Shown: positions 34,387 through 47,055 of the stretch, in pieces
Layout of the letters: the number at the start of each line of letters is the position of its first letter
Position numbering within the stretch: position 1 is the stretch's first letter
Origin: Enoplolaimus lenunculus
Lineage: Eukaryota > Nematoda > Enoplea > Enoplida > Thoracostomopsidae
DNA: 64,000 nt
Reading direction: 5' to 3'
NCBI GenBank assembly: GCA_030248215.1
Contig: JASANG010003398.1
Span: forward strand, 1 to 64,000
Program-made: the position numbers and the translations under genes
The notes under the pieces: model-generated
Database searches by the model: none
Seen by the model: the letters and a program-made list of their open reading frames with translations, nothing else
Told to the model about the DNA's origin: nothing

Positions 34387-34473
34387 GATTACTTGCAGTA
34401 TTTAAGTGTTGCAATAAATGAATTATAGCAAAGTGAATACAACCCTAAAAATAACAAAAATTATCATTCAGTC

Positions 34474-34688
34474 GGCCAATGTTACTTTAAAGGGTGTAAC
34501 AGTATATTAAGCGTAGTCCTAAGCCTAAGCCTAAGCCTAAGCGTTGCAAAAATGAATTCTTAATACAAAAATGAGTTCTTAAGCGTAAGTCTAAGCCTAA
34601 GCGTAAGCAAAAAAAGTAATCTAGAATCTAAACCTACTATTTTGTAGACCCACCATGAACCTGGACGCCCCTTAAAGTATCATGGACC
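34474..34688. mobile_element. Family B TIR element
   Basis: GGCCAATGTTACTTTAAAGG at the left, GGACGCCCCTTAAAGTATCA to TGGACC at the right, with CCTAAG hexamers. Confidence 0.8.
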
Positions 34689-34734
34689 CTTCATTCTATA
34701 AAGGTTTATGTGAGATTGATAGTAACGAAATTAG

Positions 34735-35115
34735 GGATGTGCCGATACCAAAACTTTTTACCGATATCGATGCTGATGCCGGTTCCAATACTCGATGCTT
34801 CAGGAACGTTTACGAATTAGGATACAACGTTACGTCGTTAAAAATGCGAAAACTTAAACCTTAACAGCCATAAAGGATTATAATTTTATGAGAAGGACTC
34901 ATTTCAATTAATATTTTCAATCACAAACGAAAGTGAAAGACCAGTTTCCCTGATCAGACGCACCGACATACGCCAACAAGTGAAATTCATAGCGTTCCTA
35001 CTGAACTCTTATGTGCAAAATGTATCAGCAAAAAATTGGCAATTTTATGCAGCGCTGATGCGATGCCGATACTCACGAAAAGTGCTGATTATTACCGATG
35101 CCGATGCCGATTAAC
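34735..35115. repeat. CCGATRCCGAT fold-back repeat
   Basis: GATGTGCCGATACCAAAAC and ACCGATATCGATGCTGATG at the left oppose GATGCGATGCCGATACTC and ACCGATGCCGATGCCGAT at the right. A relative without the ends lies at 58455-58640. Confidence 0.55.
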
Positions 35116-35434
35116 CGGTACATCCATAAACGAAATACGTTTGTTGCTAAAAAAGCCGTTGTTGCACAGTTCGTAATACCAACACATACGAGTACCCCTA
35201 CAACTCTAAAACGGCTGAATTTTACAAAATTAAGTCTCATGTTTAAGAACGTTTGAGAAAAAATGCAGCGGCGAAACAAATAAAAGCACATATATAAAAG
35301 GTTTTAGTCATGCAACTCGTTTAAATGATTTTCAATCAACCAGCTAACATCAGAAATTTCCCAGCCATTTTTTGCAGAATCTATTACACTGTGGGTTACT
35401 TTTACCCCCACTGCATGTAGATCGTTGCAACAAG

Positions 35435-35637
35435 CAGTGGCAGATCCAGGATTTCAAAATGGGGGGGGCAAAATTTCATGCGTAAAATAACAGGGCGGCC
35501 TATTATAAGCTGCTTATACTATTGTGTATAAAACATAGAAATAAACAGTGTAGAACAGCAACTGACACTCAATATAATTTTTGTCGAGATGCTGTGGGGG
35601 TGGTCCGGCCGGGGTGCCCCCCATGGATCCGCAATTG
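35435..35637. mobile_element. hAT-like miniature element, inverted copy
   Basis: CAGTGGCAGATCCAGG at the left, CCATGGATCCGCAATTG at the right. Perfect 8-base target duplication GCAACAAG at 35427-35434 and 35638-35645. Confidence 0.85.
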
Positions 35638-35730
35638 GCAACAAGCTGGCTTTGAGCTATGCCATGACGCTTTATGTTACACAATTATCTGTTTCCTGGT
35701 ATTTATCACTGACCATGCTCCTAAATGGCG

Positions 35731-35892
35731 GGCCCGTAGCCGAGGTGGGGGCAGAAGGGGGCTCAGCCTACCCTGGAAAATTTTTGGCCTCTCTATAAAA
35801 TTTTCAACCTTGCCGGCAAGTCATTGAAAACCTTTTAATGCCCCTCCTGATAAGGTTTCAGCCCCCCTAGCAAGGTGAGCAGGACTACAGGC
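35731..35892. repeat. GGCCCGTAGCC-type inverted-repeat element
   Basis: GGCCCGTAGCCGAGGTGGG at the left and GGACTACAGGCC at the right; interior AGGTTTCAGCCCCCCTAGC. Confidence 0.65.
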
Positions 35893-36285
35893 CTACTAAA
35901 TGGGGGCTTATTAACCTTCTACGAATGCAAGCGAACCAGGGCTGTTGCTCCATTCGACTGCTGTGAATAGTGATAAGTTGGGCTCATGTAAACTATATGG
36001 GCCAGTCTACTAAGATTAAACGTAGTCCGATTTAATCATAAAGAATAATTTTAAGCCTAAATATAAGCTCGATCCTAAGCCTAAGGTTTCCAGTCTCTAA
36101 GTCTCGAGTCTCGGTATCTCCTAGTAGTGAGACCTCTAAACAAGGGTCAAAAAGCTGTAAAAGCGATCCCACGTCGATACTTTATTCTTGAAATTTAAAA
36201 AAAATGGTAAAATTGACATCTTGTGTTGAGTTTAAAAATGACCAACAGGCGCTGCTTAAACTTATTGGTCAAGTTTTGTTTCATA

Positions 36286-36505
36286 CACTGCAAAAAATGG
36301 TGAGTCAAATTGATTCTCTCCGAAATAGGCTTTTCCAGACTACACAAACTGAATCAAATTCGACTCCGCCAGAGGCAAATTCGACTCACCGAGCGACTCA
36401 GTTAGTGGAATATTACTTTTGCGGAGTCGAAGTTTGACTCAGTTCGTGTAGTCCGGAAAAGCCTAATTTCGGAGAGAGTCAATTTGACTCGCCACTTTTG
36501 CAGTG
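36286..36505. mobile_element. CACTGCA fold-back element
   Basis: CACTGCAAAAAATGGTGAG at the left, CGCCACTTTTGCAGTG at the right, TA on each side. Confidence 0.8.
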
Positions 36506-37045
36506 TATAAATAAATTACATTCCATAGAATATTTGTCCTCTGTTCCGCTACAACAAGCTATGGTTCTGTGGGCTAAGCCGCAGTGTATGTTTAACGTTT
36601 CTTGTGTTTTGAAAGCTATTAGAAATAGCGCCCATATTCTAAAATGCGTATAGCACCTATCACCAGTTAGTAATGAGTTTTCAAACTAACGAACTGCTGC
36701 AATTGCAGATCTCAAAATTTACACCGAAGTAGAGTATATCGCATGCAATAAATGTCCTGAATTTCAAACCTCACCATTCCCTGGTTTGAATGATACTGGA
36801 CTTATCACCAACGGGTAATAGGTGCTACATACATTAGAGAATACGGGCGTAGATTTCAACAAATAACACAAAATCTAGTCTACTGTTTTGAAAGTAGCAG
36901 AAAAAAACCCAAGACATCGGATTGCCCTTCATTTAATATTAAACATCCGAGAATTTATAGTTCAAAATGAAAAATTGAACTCAACCATCAAGATGTTGTT
37001 ATTTATTTCTGCATCAGTTTTTCATAGGCGCTGCTTCGATAATTG

Positions 37046-37176
37046 GGCCAATGTAAACAACACTGGCGAAACAGTAGTATAAACCTATTCCTAACCTAAG
37101 CCAAGCTAAAAAGTCTAAATCTTATTCTATTCTAGTCGCACAGATCAACGTTCCGCCCCTGATCTTCACATGGGCC
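37046..37176. mobile_element. Short family A element
   Basis: GGCCAATGTAAACAACACTG at the left, CCGCCCCTGATCTTCACATG then GGCC at the right. The hexamer core is reduced to CCTAACCTAAGCC. Confidence 0.75.
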
Positions 37177-37295
37177 GATAATTGAAACAAATTTAGTAAG
37201 CAAACACTAGATATAACTGCCGGACTTATTATAAGTAACTTCGAAATGGGTTTCTTGGAACTTCGATTTCTGTCATATTTAGTGTCGGTATACCA

Positions 37296-37712
37296 CAATA
37301 GTGACCCGAATAAGAAGGGCGATAATAAGAGCGGGTGCCCATTATGAGTCCCAAGCAATCGCAGTCTGTACGCTTAATTCATCGTGGATAGAGTTCATAA
37401 GTTCTAATTAGAGTCCTTAAAGAGATCAAAGCATAACAATGGTTTTGACTGCCGAAATGTGTCGCAGATACTCAGACAGACCGCGGAAACTTCATGTGAA
37501 ATCCAGAAAAAACATTAGTCGACGTGACAATCAACAGAAATTCTTCGGTCGAAGTCAATTCTGCCCAAAAGAAAAAATATATTAAAAAGCGTGTTGTATT
37601 CAACTAACTTGGTGTGAATTAATGAATAACAGTCCGGAAACCGAATACCAGAGGCAACCGTCTGGAGAGACAAAATTCATATCAACTCATTATCTTATTC
37701 TGGTCACTACAG
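37296..37712. mobile_element. Diverged CTGTAG TIR element
   Basis: ATAGTGACCCGAATAAGAAGG at the left, TATCTTATTCTGGTCACTAC to AG at the right. Confidence 0.65.
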
Positions 37713-37865
37713 TAAAAAGTACTATATCAAAAAATAGCTATAAGAGCATGTCTAAACGTAAGCTTACATATAGTAGAATTCGGTCAAACGTTATATGCTT
37801 TAGATATTTTCGTTTTGCACCACTTTACTTTGAAGGTGCATACCGTTTTTTCACCGGACACTATT

Positions 37866-38034
37866 AGATTAACCTAAATCTGTAGACTAATTTATTGCTT
37901 AGACTTAGGCTTACGAATAGTATTACCTCTAAAGCTTAGCCTTATGCTTAGGCTTAGGCTTGGGTTCAAGTTTAGGTTTAGGTTTTAGCTTAGGAATTCG
38001 CTTCGGCTACTGTTACGTTGCTCAAAGTATCACT
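37866..38034. repeat. Telomere-like tract, probable family B remnant
   Basis: GACTTAGGCTTACG, GGCTTAGGCTTGGG and TTTAGGTTTAGGTTTTAGC end in GGCTACTGTTACGTTGCTC, a decayed family B left end read on the other strand. Confidence 0.5.
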
Positions 38035-38712
38035 TGTCGCTTGTATCTTTAAAAATAACTTCAAACAACGCACATTAAGCAAAGCACGAAAATAAGCGAT
38101 TCCTGGTATTTTAAGAATGTATTGTAATACAATGATAAAGTCCATAACAACACTTCTGAACACACCACCCCACAGGCCCAAGATCTGCAAATTATTTGCT
38201 GTATTAAATTGGACGAAACGCAAAATGCTTCGAACATATATAACTTGCATAAAATTTTGCACAATTTGGTATTAAACTCAGAGTCAAGTGAACAACTGCA
38301 CACTGGTAGAGAATATTAAACACCAGAGAAATATGCCAACAGATGAGGTTGGTTCAAGCTTACAATTTGGTTGCAGGTTTTATTGAGTAATATTTGTTTC
38401 GCATCCACTGATAAGAATAATACAAAACACTGGTCTGATCTGCAGAAATTTCGTTTATGTATCAGGGTGTGATTGCTGCGGACGCACAAGTTGCATTTAT
38501 TTGCAGTTTGTGCAGTTATTTGTGGTTTGCAACATATGTACAAATATGTAGCTATAGAATACAAATATATGTGACGAAAAGACTGAATTTTCCAGAAACG
38601 CATTTGGAACAAAATGACCTGTTCAATAGGCTTAAACTCAGTGGTGAACTGTGAAATATTGACGCGTAATGTTTTAATGTGGACAACAGCTACTAAGGTT
38701 CATAAGACATGT

Positions 38713-38912
38713 GGCCAATGTCACTTTAAGATACGTAACGGTAGATTAAGCATATTGCTAAGCATAAGCCTAAACCGAAGCGTTGCAAAAATGTATTCCT
38801 AAGCCTAAGCCTAAGCTAAGCCTAAGCCAAAGCAAAAATGTAATATAGAATCTAATTCTACGCTTTTATAGACCCACCGAAAACCTGGACGCCCTTTAAA
38901 GTAACATGAGCC
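38713..38912. mobile_element. Family B TIR element
   Basis: GGCCAATGTCACTTTAAGAT at the left, CGCCCTTTAAAGTAACATGA to GCC at the right, with CCTAAG hexamers. Confidence 0.8.
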
Positions 38913-39242
38913 AAGATTGAAGGGTAAACGGTGCTCAGCTATTGCTTACACTTTTCAATACACAAAACGCTTTTTAATATTAAATATATTAACTAAATAG
39001 TGTTTTTCTAAATATATGAAGACGTTTTAAGCCAAAGAGTACCGTAAACTGGTTACTTAACTAGAAAAATACTGAGCCAAAAATTATTTGAAATTTAGTT
39101 TTATGACAAAAACTATTTTGTATAAAAACAAGCCACAAGTGGAAATATTTAATCTCAACGCTGTTCTTAAGTTCAAAACTTATATAATACATTTTTGCAA
39201 TAATTGTAAATCTGTGAGCGTAATACTTTTTCTAGCACAAGC

Positions 39243-39437
39243 GGCCAATGTTACTTTAAGGGCGTAACAGTAGATTAAGCGTATTCCTAAGCCTAAGCCT
39301 AAGCGTTGCAAAAACGAGTTCCTAAGCCTAAGCCTAAGCTTAATCATAAGCCTAAGCAAAAAAATGTAATCTAGAGTCTAAACCTACTCTTTTGTAGACC
39401 CACCATAAACCTGGACGCCCCTTAAAGTAACATGGGC
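39243..39437. mobile_element. Family B TIR element
   Basis: GGCCAATGTTACTTTAAGGG at the left, CGCCCCTTAAAGTAACATGG at the right. One of the best preserved copies. Confidence 0.85.
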
Positions 39438-39473
39438 TGCACCAGCTGTGCAGTATAACAATTTTCAACCTTG

Positions 39474-39561
39474 ATGATGGCAAATAGTAAATACCTGATG
39501 CGAAATAGTAAATACCTGAAGCCAAATAGTAAAAATACCTGATGCCAAATAGTAAATACCT
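39474..39561. repeat. Short tandem repeat AATAGTAAATACCTGATGCC
   Basis: Four near-identical units of about 22 bases in tandem, directly after a family B element. Confidence 0.7.
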
Positions 39562-40513
39562 GATCTATACTGTCTCCGACCGTTCACCGCATACGGTTCA
39601 TAACGTAGAAGACTACGTCCAAGAGTATTGGCTGAAAAACTCTACTCTGTAGAAGTTTCAGAAACTTAAAATGGCGACAGTGTTGCTTTCTCAGCAATCA
39701 AACAACATCCAGAGGGTCGGAGCAGCACAAGTGTGTGTCTGTGTGCCTCACAAACAAATTTCGCAACAATGGTTTTATAGTTATGCAACCTAACAGGCAA
39801 AAATTATGGCAACTTTCACCAGATTCTATATTACCAACGGCCAGTGTTCTTTGGTGCGTAACCAAACCGTTATCAGTGGTAAGTGTAAAATTTTTGTTGC
39901 ACCAGGTGCAGCCGTCTTGGGTTTGTACAAAAATAAATATGCCAAGACGTTTATTATGGGTGGTATGATTTAGCAAACCTACAAGCATATATTGCAACCA
40001 CTTGTACGAAACGTATCTTGTTATAGATGTGTAAATTCAAACAGGTTCAGCAACACAGTTTCAAACGCATCTTCATTCCTCGCTTTAAATATTTAAAATT
40101 CTGAAAGCTGCAATACAACTTGGTTCAAATAATGAAACGTATACGTCTACATTTTGTGTAAAATTTTGGCAAAATAAAACAACGGTGAACTCCCACAACA
40201 AAAAAGGTTGGTATATAATATTATGTTTTTGGTATTCGTACATACCTCACATACAACGGAATTTTTAAAATCAGCTTTAAAATAGCAAAAAATTGACCGC
40301 TGAAAATAAAAAACCCGAAATATATGCAAAATGATGCAGCGAACCTTGGAGCGTAAAATGGTAAAATTACAAGGCTTATCCTCGACGTATATTAAAACGT
40401 ATATTATTTTTCAGGAGCTGCAAGCTAAACCGTACAGCTGAGGTATAAATGAACCGATGGAGAACAAAAAAACTGCACAGTTTTATGACAAAATATGCTT
40501 TTCTGGCGTTAAA

Positions 40514-41019
40514 CATTTAGGGAACCGGAATTATTCCTGTTCCGGTATAAAAATCGGCGATATTATAAGTAGAATTGTAAATTAGGGAGCTTATCTTATA
40601 TATTTTACAAAAAAATTTCGTGCTTTGGTATTATGTGTGTCTCCGGCATTATAGTTGTTGTTGTTGTGGTACCGGATGTGTGGCTCTGGACCTCAACCGC
40701 ATTGCGGACACCCAGTTGTGGGTGTCGGCGAAAATGCAAATGAGGTCGAGATGCCGATATGGGTAGCCAGGACCGGAATCAGTCTTGGTTTTGGAATTGG
40801 TGAACTCGGTTGCTTATTTTTTTGGCTGGCTGTGAACAGATTCGTACGTTATTTTCTGGAATTTTGGTTTTGCGTTGGCAGTGGAAGTTTTAGTAAGTAA
40901 GGTCGAGTTGATTTAAATTAAGAATTGTCACGGTGGCATAAGCATGTGAAGGAAACTACGGCAGATTGGTATAATCGGTGTTGCGCAGGGCGCAGAATTT
41001 ACCCAGTATCGGATACTGG
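40514..41019. repeat. Segment with several short hairpins
   Basis: Perfect or near-perfect stem-loops occur in series: ACCGGAA/TTCCGGT (40515-40537 region), CCGCA/TGCGG (40697-40707), GACACCCA/TGGGTGTC (40707-40726), CCAGTATC/GATACTGG (41003-41019). They precede the hairpin cluster listed next. Confidence 0.45.
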
Positions 41020-41073
41020 TGTCATGTGCTAAAGGAACTTGGGGTATCAAAGGAAACCTGGGAAAAAGTAGTC

Positions 41074-41221
41074 TAATAAATCTAACGGGGTTAGATTTAT
41101 TATTCTACAACGGCTGGGCCAAATCTAACGGGGTTAGATTGGTCGGAAATTTGGTGTAACTCTAACGGGGTTAGAGTACACGGTTTAACGGGGTGTAATT
41201 CTAACGGGGTTAGAATTGCAC
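41074..41221. repeat. Cluster of four hairpins with a shared CTAACGGGGTTAG core
   Basis: Hairpins at 41074-41102 (13-base perfect arms, GGG loop), 41122-41140, 41155-41180 and 41193-41221. All share the core CTAAC-GGG-GTTAG. The bases outside the core differ between copies, yet remain paired within each copy: AAAT/ATTT, ACT/AGT and AATT/AATT. Confidence 0.75.
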
Positions 41222-41618
41222 GGATTCTGGAAAACGGCAAAAGTATTGGGTACGGTAAAGCCAGTGGCTGGATTAAATCAGATTCAGACGTCGGCTTTAA
41301 GGATTCCGGCTCGGGTTGCCAGTTAAATTGCATAACCTGTAATTTGCTGGTATTAAATCTTGAATATTTGGTGTCATACGGGTTTCGGGTTGGGATTTAT
41401 AATAAACATTTACCGGCCGCGTTTTACTAAATCAGAGCGATACGCATACATCGAGGAAAGAACTATACAGGCGATACAGGATACAGGCTTAAGGCAAAAT
41501 CACGAACTTCTCACAGTAGGGACCTTACCATTTTATCACAATAAAATTTCTGATGAGGCGTACACCCCTCCCATCTGGGTCCGCTAGTGCTAGTAATTAA
41601 TATGTATATAACTCACGT

Positions 41619-41962
41619 GGCCAATGTTATACTTTAAAGACCGTCCCATTTTTCCGGGACAGAAATGTCCAGGAGTACCCGTCCCATTTTCCCGGGACAG
41701 CAATGTACCAGGAGTACATTCAAAAAATATAATTGGGGACAGCGGGACAGTTGGGACAAATGAGACAATGGGACAGATAGGGCAGTTGGGACAGCTGAAA
41801 CAGATCGGAGAGTTGTTACACTTGGGACAAACGGGACAGATGGGTGAGTTGGGACAGATATATATCTATTCTGCCTGTGCATATGTAAACAGGAGCGCAT
41901 TGTGCACTCCGGGTATATTGGTATCCCGGGAAATTGGGACGGCCTTTATAGTAACATGGGCC
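41619..41962. mobile_element. TIR element with GGGACA minisatellite core
   Basis: GGCCAATGTTATACTTTAAA at the left, CGGCCTTTATAGTAACATGG to GCC at the right, as in family B. The core has no TTAGGC but GGGACAG(T/A)TGGGACA repeats and inverted CGTCCCATTTT/TCCCGGGA blocks. Confidence 0.75.
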
Positions 41963-42640
41963 ACTGACGTCTTACTCAAAATTCTAAATCATCACGGAAT
42001 TAAGCATGAATGTGGTTCAATATTTTAACTCAGGTTTGAATACAGAATTTCTTTTCGTCAGCTCCAGCTACTTTAATGGTGAAACAAAGCAAATTATTCC
42101 AAAAAAATATTTACACAATAGCATTTCTGATAATCCGATAAGCGTTTGTTTTCGGATACATATCCGGATATTTTTCGTATCCGGATATATAGTGTCAATC
42201 TATACTTTATTACAAGTCCGTAACTCAAGTGATATTCGCATACAAACAGCCATATGTCACATGTGATATCGACTATTCCAATATTCTACCAAATATCACA
42301 TGATATAGCACAGATCGATATAATTGTGCACACTAATAAAATGCTGAAAAACTAGATATTCCGGCTAGTTTACCACAACCTTGCTGACATTTTCAAACAT
42401 GTCATATGATATTGGCAGACAATATTTGGAATATGATGACATTGCACTACAAACAGTGAATTTCATATCAAGATAGCAGACAATTCAAATTTTTTGAATT
42501 TGATAGCGGATCAACGTGCAGACAAAATGTTACCCACTATTGTAGGGGGTACAAAACGTGTTACACGTTGCCCCAGTTCTATCGTGAACCCCGCATTAGG
42601 CTATACAGCAACAAGTTTTGGTGTTAAGCATAGATTATAC

Positions 42641-42812
42641 GGCCAATATTAGGTACTTTAAGGGACGTCCAGCTTTCTGGTGGGTCTATAAAACAGTGGG
42701 TTTAGATTCTAGATTACATTTTTTTGCTTAGGTTTAGGAACACATTTTTGCAACGCTTTAGGCTTAGGAATATGCTTAATCTACTGCTACGCCCCTTAAA
42801 GTAACATTGGTC
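42641..42812. mobile_element. Family B TIR element
   Basis: GGCCAATATTAGGTACTTTA at the left, CGCCCCTTAAAGTAACATTG at the right, with GCTTAGGTTTAGG inside. Confidence 0.75.
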
Positions 42813-43637
42813 GATTAGATCGTAGGTTGAGGCTTTGAGAATATGCTTTGGTTTAAATATAGATTAAATCTTATGTGAAACAACACTGAACAAATCGTAA
42901 ACAGCCTTACTGGGTTACAGGGTACAACTGGAGGAGCGTAAGCCGAACGAGTTAAAAACACATTACAGATATTTGCTCCAAACAATATTTCGTGTACCTA
43001 ATTTGCCTCGCCAGCAACTTCGTCTCCGGCAAGTTTTGTTAATCTTAGACTCCGGTATAATAATCAGTGAAAATGTTACCGAATAGTCTAGTATTTCCAA
43101 CATGTCCCAAGCTGCCTCAGTTATAACGTGAACCTCGCAGTCCACGACCAAAAGTTATGCAGGCAACCAACCTCACAAATCTTTAGTCTGCCTTCAAGCA
43201 TAACTCTTATTTCGCTCAAAATTACAAACCTAAATTTATTATAACCGTTACCGATAGTACATATACAGAGGACGGTGTTGCTAATACAATGAATACATCA
43301 ACACTTAGTCGGGTTGTTGCCAGAGTAGAGTGAAACGAGCAATGATCAAAATGACGGAAACGGTAGGCGGATACTAAGAAATAAAGATAAGCATTTTAGC
43401 AATTTTTATGTTGATTTCCATTTTATGATGTTAGTAACCTATCTTCTAGCACAGCTTCACACCGAATTCAGCAAACGTGGACAAGAAAAATTCGACGAAA
43501 ATAAAAATGTCAGAAATTCGGCGTAACGCAAGATATTTTCAATTTACTTTTATTCACTGTACAATAAAAAACTGTAGTTCCTTGCTGAAATGTTGCCAAA
43601 AACCATTTAAAACTACGAAACGAACATACAGCATAGG

Positions 43638-44020
43638 CAGGGTGCAACCGGAAATGCAATTTACTGGAACCGGAATTTGAAAAAAATATCGGAAACAGAA
43701 CCGGAAAATGAAAAATGCATGCCATGGAAAAATTCATTTTATTTTCTTTTTTGCAATATTATTGGTGAAATAACCCTAGTCGGAGATAGGTGTTCACTTT
43801 ATCTGCTGTATTTTAATTTCATACTCAACAGAAGCCAAATCTACCTTCGACGGTTTATTTTTGACGATTCTCAAGGTTTATATACTATACTAATGAAATC
43901 TATTTAATTTTTGGCGTCATTTTTTTAGTAAAAAATCTTAATTTCCACCGACCAAAATTTAATACCGGAATTTTTAATCCTGGTAAAAATTTATCGGAAC
44001 CGGAATTCCGGTTGCACACT
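43638..44020. mobile_element. GGGTGCAACCGGAA fold-back element
   Basis: CAGGGTGCAACCGGAAATGC at the left, CCGGAATTCCGGTTGCACAC at the right. The interior TCATTTTATTTTC...GTGAAATAACCCTAGTCG is shared with 46798-47055 and 60503-60900. Confidence 0.8.
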
Positions 44021-46797
44021 GAATATAATATAGGTAATGCACACAATCAAAGCGACACAAAAAAAATGCAACAGAATCACACACAAAAAGAAGTTTAGCA
44101 TTAGTTAACCTGTTTAGAAACAGTATCAAGCAATATATGCATATATGTCATCAGCATGTATATACGTTAAGATCTATACAGCGTTCCATGAACAGCAGTT
44201 ACAACGATATAATTCTATAACATTCAACAATCCAATCCATATGTTAAAATCAAACAACACACGTACATATGGACGCCGCATTGCCTGTACGACTGATGTG
44301 GTCGGGTTTACTTCGGACTACAAGCCAATGGTCCGATCCCACGTTATGTGGTCAAATCCACATCATTAGTAAGTATTCATATGCACACAAAAAGAATATT
44401 CGAGTTACTAAAAAGTGTACAATGGACATTTGGCTTGCAATTACACACCAAACTAAATCACAGCCAGACGGAATTTCGTGCGTAATTGAATCCATTGGAA
44501 TTTTATTCCATCATGCATGTAATGTACGTATGACCCAAACTGTAACATATCCACGGCCAACCAATATAAACAAAGTATATATATATATGTAAATGTATTA
44601 TTACCATTACAACAAATTTACACAAACCACTGTGATACGTCCCATCTGAAATGAGCATTTTTAGAAATTAACATGCAAAATCAACATGATTTGGATAACT
44701 AATAATTTTGCTCCAACTTCAGTTTTTTTTCGTAAAATTAATAGTTGAACCAAAGTGACATTGATATAAAACTATGAACACGGCCGTATTATACGTACTG
44801 TTTCTATTCTAGCTTTGATAATGGTAAGTAATAAAAACGGCAAATAAATAATATAACACATAAATGCACAGTAAAAACCGTTATAACAAAGCAACCGGGA
44901 TTGTAACACAAACGAGTCACCACATGAGTGTAGGCATAATTTTTTTTCGACTAATAAAATATATATACGTATATACAGCCAGCCGCCCGATGCTTTTAAT
45001 ATGTGTGCAAAACGGAACCAAATGGACGACGCGGACAAAGCCGCTTAGGATGCAACGCGAGTAGACTTTGTAATCGCTACATATCTGAAACGTACTAAAC
45101 CAACGTTAAGCGTACAATCAAAACAGACCGACAGAAGAATTTTATATGTGTACGGGTATGACTACAAGCTTAACGCACGCAATATTTAACAGTCAAACCA
45201 TTTATTCGGCTGCGAAGTAGCCAGGAAAGCGACTGACTACAGTGCCTCTATTATTTGCAAAGTCAAAAAACGATGTCGTCGAACAATAAATTTGATTCTG
45301 ACTATAGAAAATTAGAAAAATTAAACGCATATGTCAGATTCGTTACGTATATGTGAACAAAAGTAATACATGTCAGCGTGCGACACAATACCACACAATA
45401 CTATAGCGGGATGCTTTAATATCCGTTGCCGGCAGTAGACGCGAACCGGATATCCAAGGGTATATTGTGGAACAAAAGTAAAACTTAATCACCCTGATTT
45501 ATGTTTACCTGCAGTGAAACCAAGCCAGATGGCGATTTTTACCAGAGCCGAGCCGTATATCAGGTCGCAACCTGACAGATATATAGCAGACGATTCACTT
45601 ACATATTTGCAACATACGCATATACAAAGATCAAAGTAAATAAACAATTAAATGCAAAATTAATTTTCAGGAGGTATACAAAGATAAAAGGTAGTTGAAG
45701 CATTATGGTAACAGTAAACCGATGAAAAGTACGTAGAAGTAAAATGTACACTCACTAATAAAACAGAGAATACCGGCGAAAGTAAGTTTATTGAATGAAG
45801 TTTGACTAAGCATTTTTGTCACACATAGCTTATATATTTCAGTTACCGATAAGCGAGCTAGCTTCCACATGTAAAATTTTTTAAGCATCATATTTTGATT
45901 TTGCGTGCACAAAGCTGCACTATCCATGTATCCACGGTGTCGTGTCGATATATATGCCGTAGCCCAAGCCGTAATTCAGTCCAATTCCGAATTGGGCTAG
46001 TCCACTGCAGAAATACGACTTGGACTAGCCCACGACGAGCCCCTTTCTGCGCTACAAGTGCACGCCTTGTCCCTTGTGATTGGCTACTACCTAACTACCA
46101 TACTCTTCGACTCAACGTTCCGTTGTTGAACAAAAACGTGTCTCAAGACAATTTTACAGGAATACCCATGTCTCCCTTTGGTACCCGATACGACCCAGAT
46201 ACTACGGCCTTAAGCCGAACCTAATTTATTATACAAATTAGCACGTAAACTTTTAAACAACAATACCGGATTGACACCAGCAATGCTGTTAGACTCCAGC
46301 AATGCCAGGTAGACACCCTGCGGTAACAACGTTTCCAGCAAACAATTTTCGAACACTAAATTTTCGACCGCCACGAGTACAAAACATTCGCCGAAATTCT
46401 GTGTTTCGCCCGCAATCACTCTTCGTCCAACAAATATATCTAAATCAAAAACAGCAAATTTATATACGAACCTATACTGCAATTTGAACTAAGCACTACA
46501 AACAATACATACCTGACGCGTGTACAAACATTATATACGTACGTATAATACAAATTAAACACTGTTCAATTAGCTAAAATGAGGTAAAACCATCAACGAA
46601 GACATAATAAACAGAATAAAAATGCGAATCTTGTACAGTTGTATAAATGCAAAACGATGGTATCATCACGACACAATTGGTATTCCGAAATGTTTTCCAC
46701 TCGATAATTTGTTGTTCATCGTTTATACTTAGGATTATTCTACGGCAGCTGTCGGGCGACAAGCTGTCCGATATTGACAAATTATTGTAATATATAT

Positions 46798-47055
46798 CAG
46801 GGTGCAACCGGAATTACAATTTACCGGAACCGGAATTTGAAAATTTTACCCGAACCGGAACCGGGAAGTGAAAAATGCATTTCACCAAAAATTTCATTTT
46901 AATCTTATTTTTTGCTCTATTATTTGTGAAATAACCTTAGTCGAACATAGGTATTTATTTTATTTGTTGTAAGTTAAGAAAACGGCCAAATTATAACACC
47001 GGAATTTTCAAATCCGGTAAAAATTTACCGGAACTGGAATTCTGGTTGCACCCTG
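46798..47055. mobile_element. GGGTGCAACCGGAA fold-back element
   Basis: CAGGGTGCAACCGGAATTAC at the left and GGAATTCTGGTTGCACCCTG at the right are inverted ends. Confidence 0.85.

Noticed and set aside
34682-34864. 60-codon open frame starting MDPSFYKG
   Set aside because: It begins inside the terminal repeat of a family B element and runs through a fold-back repeat.
39698-39997. Overlapping open frames on both strands (about 99 and 77 codons)
   Set aside because: There are no splice-site context, domain or repeat relatives to support either one.
41074-41221. CRISPR-like array (repeated hairpin core with spacers)
   Set aside because: Only the 13-base core repeats, spacing is irregular, stems vary, and the context is nematode nuclear DNA.
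41624-42028. Open frame of 134 codons with GQ(I/L/T/M)GQLG repeats
   Set aside because: It is the translation of the GGGACA minisatellite inside a TIR element and has no splice-linked continuation.
45895-46224. Plus-strand open frame of 109 codons
   Set aside because: No recognised motif. Part of it (CCAATTCCGAATTGGGCTAG region) is shared in inverted form with 61270-61315, which points to a dispersed repeat.
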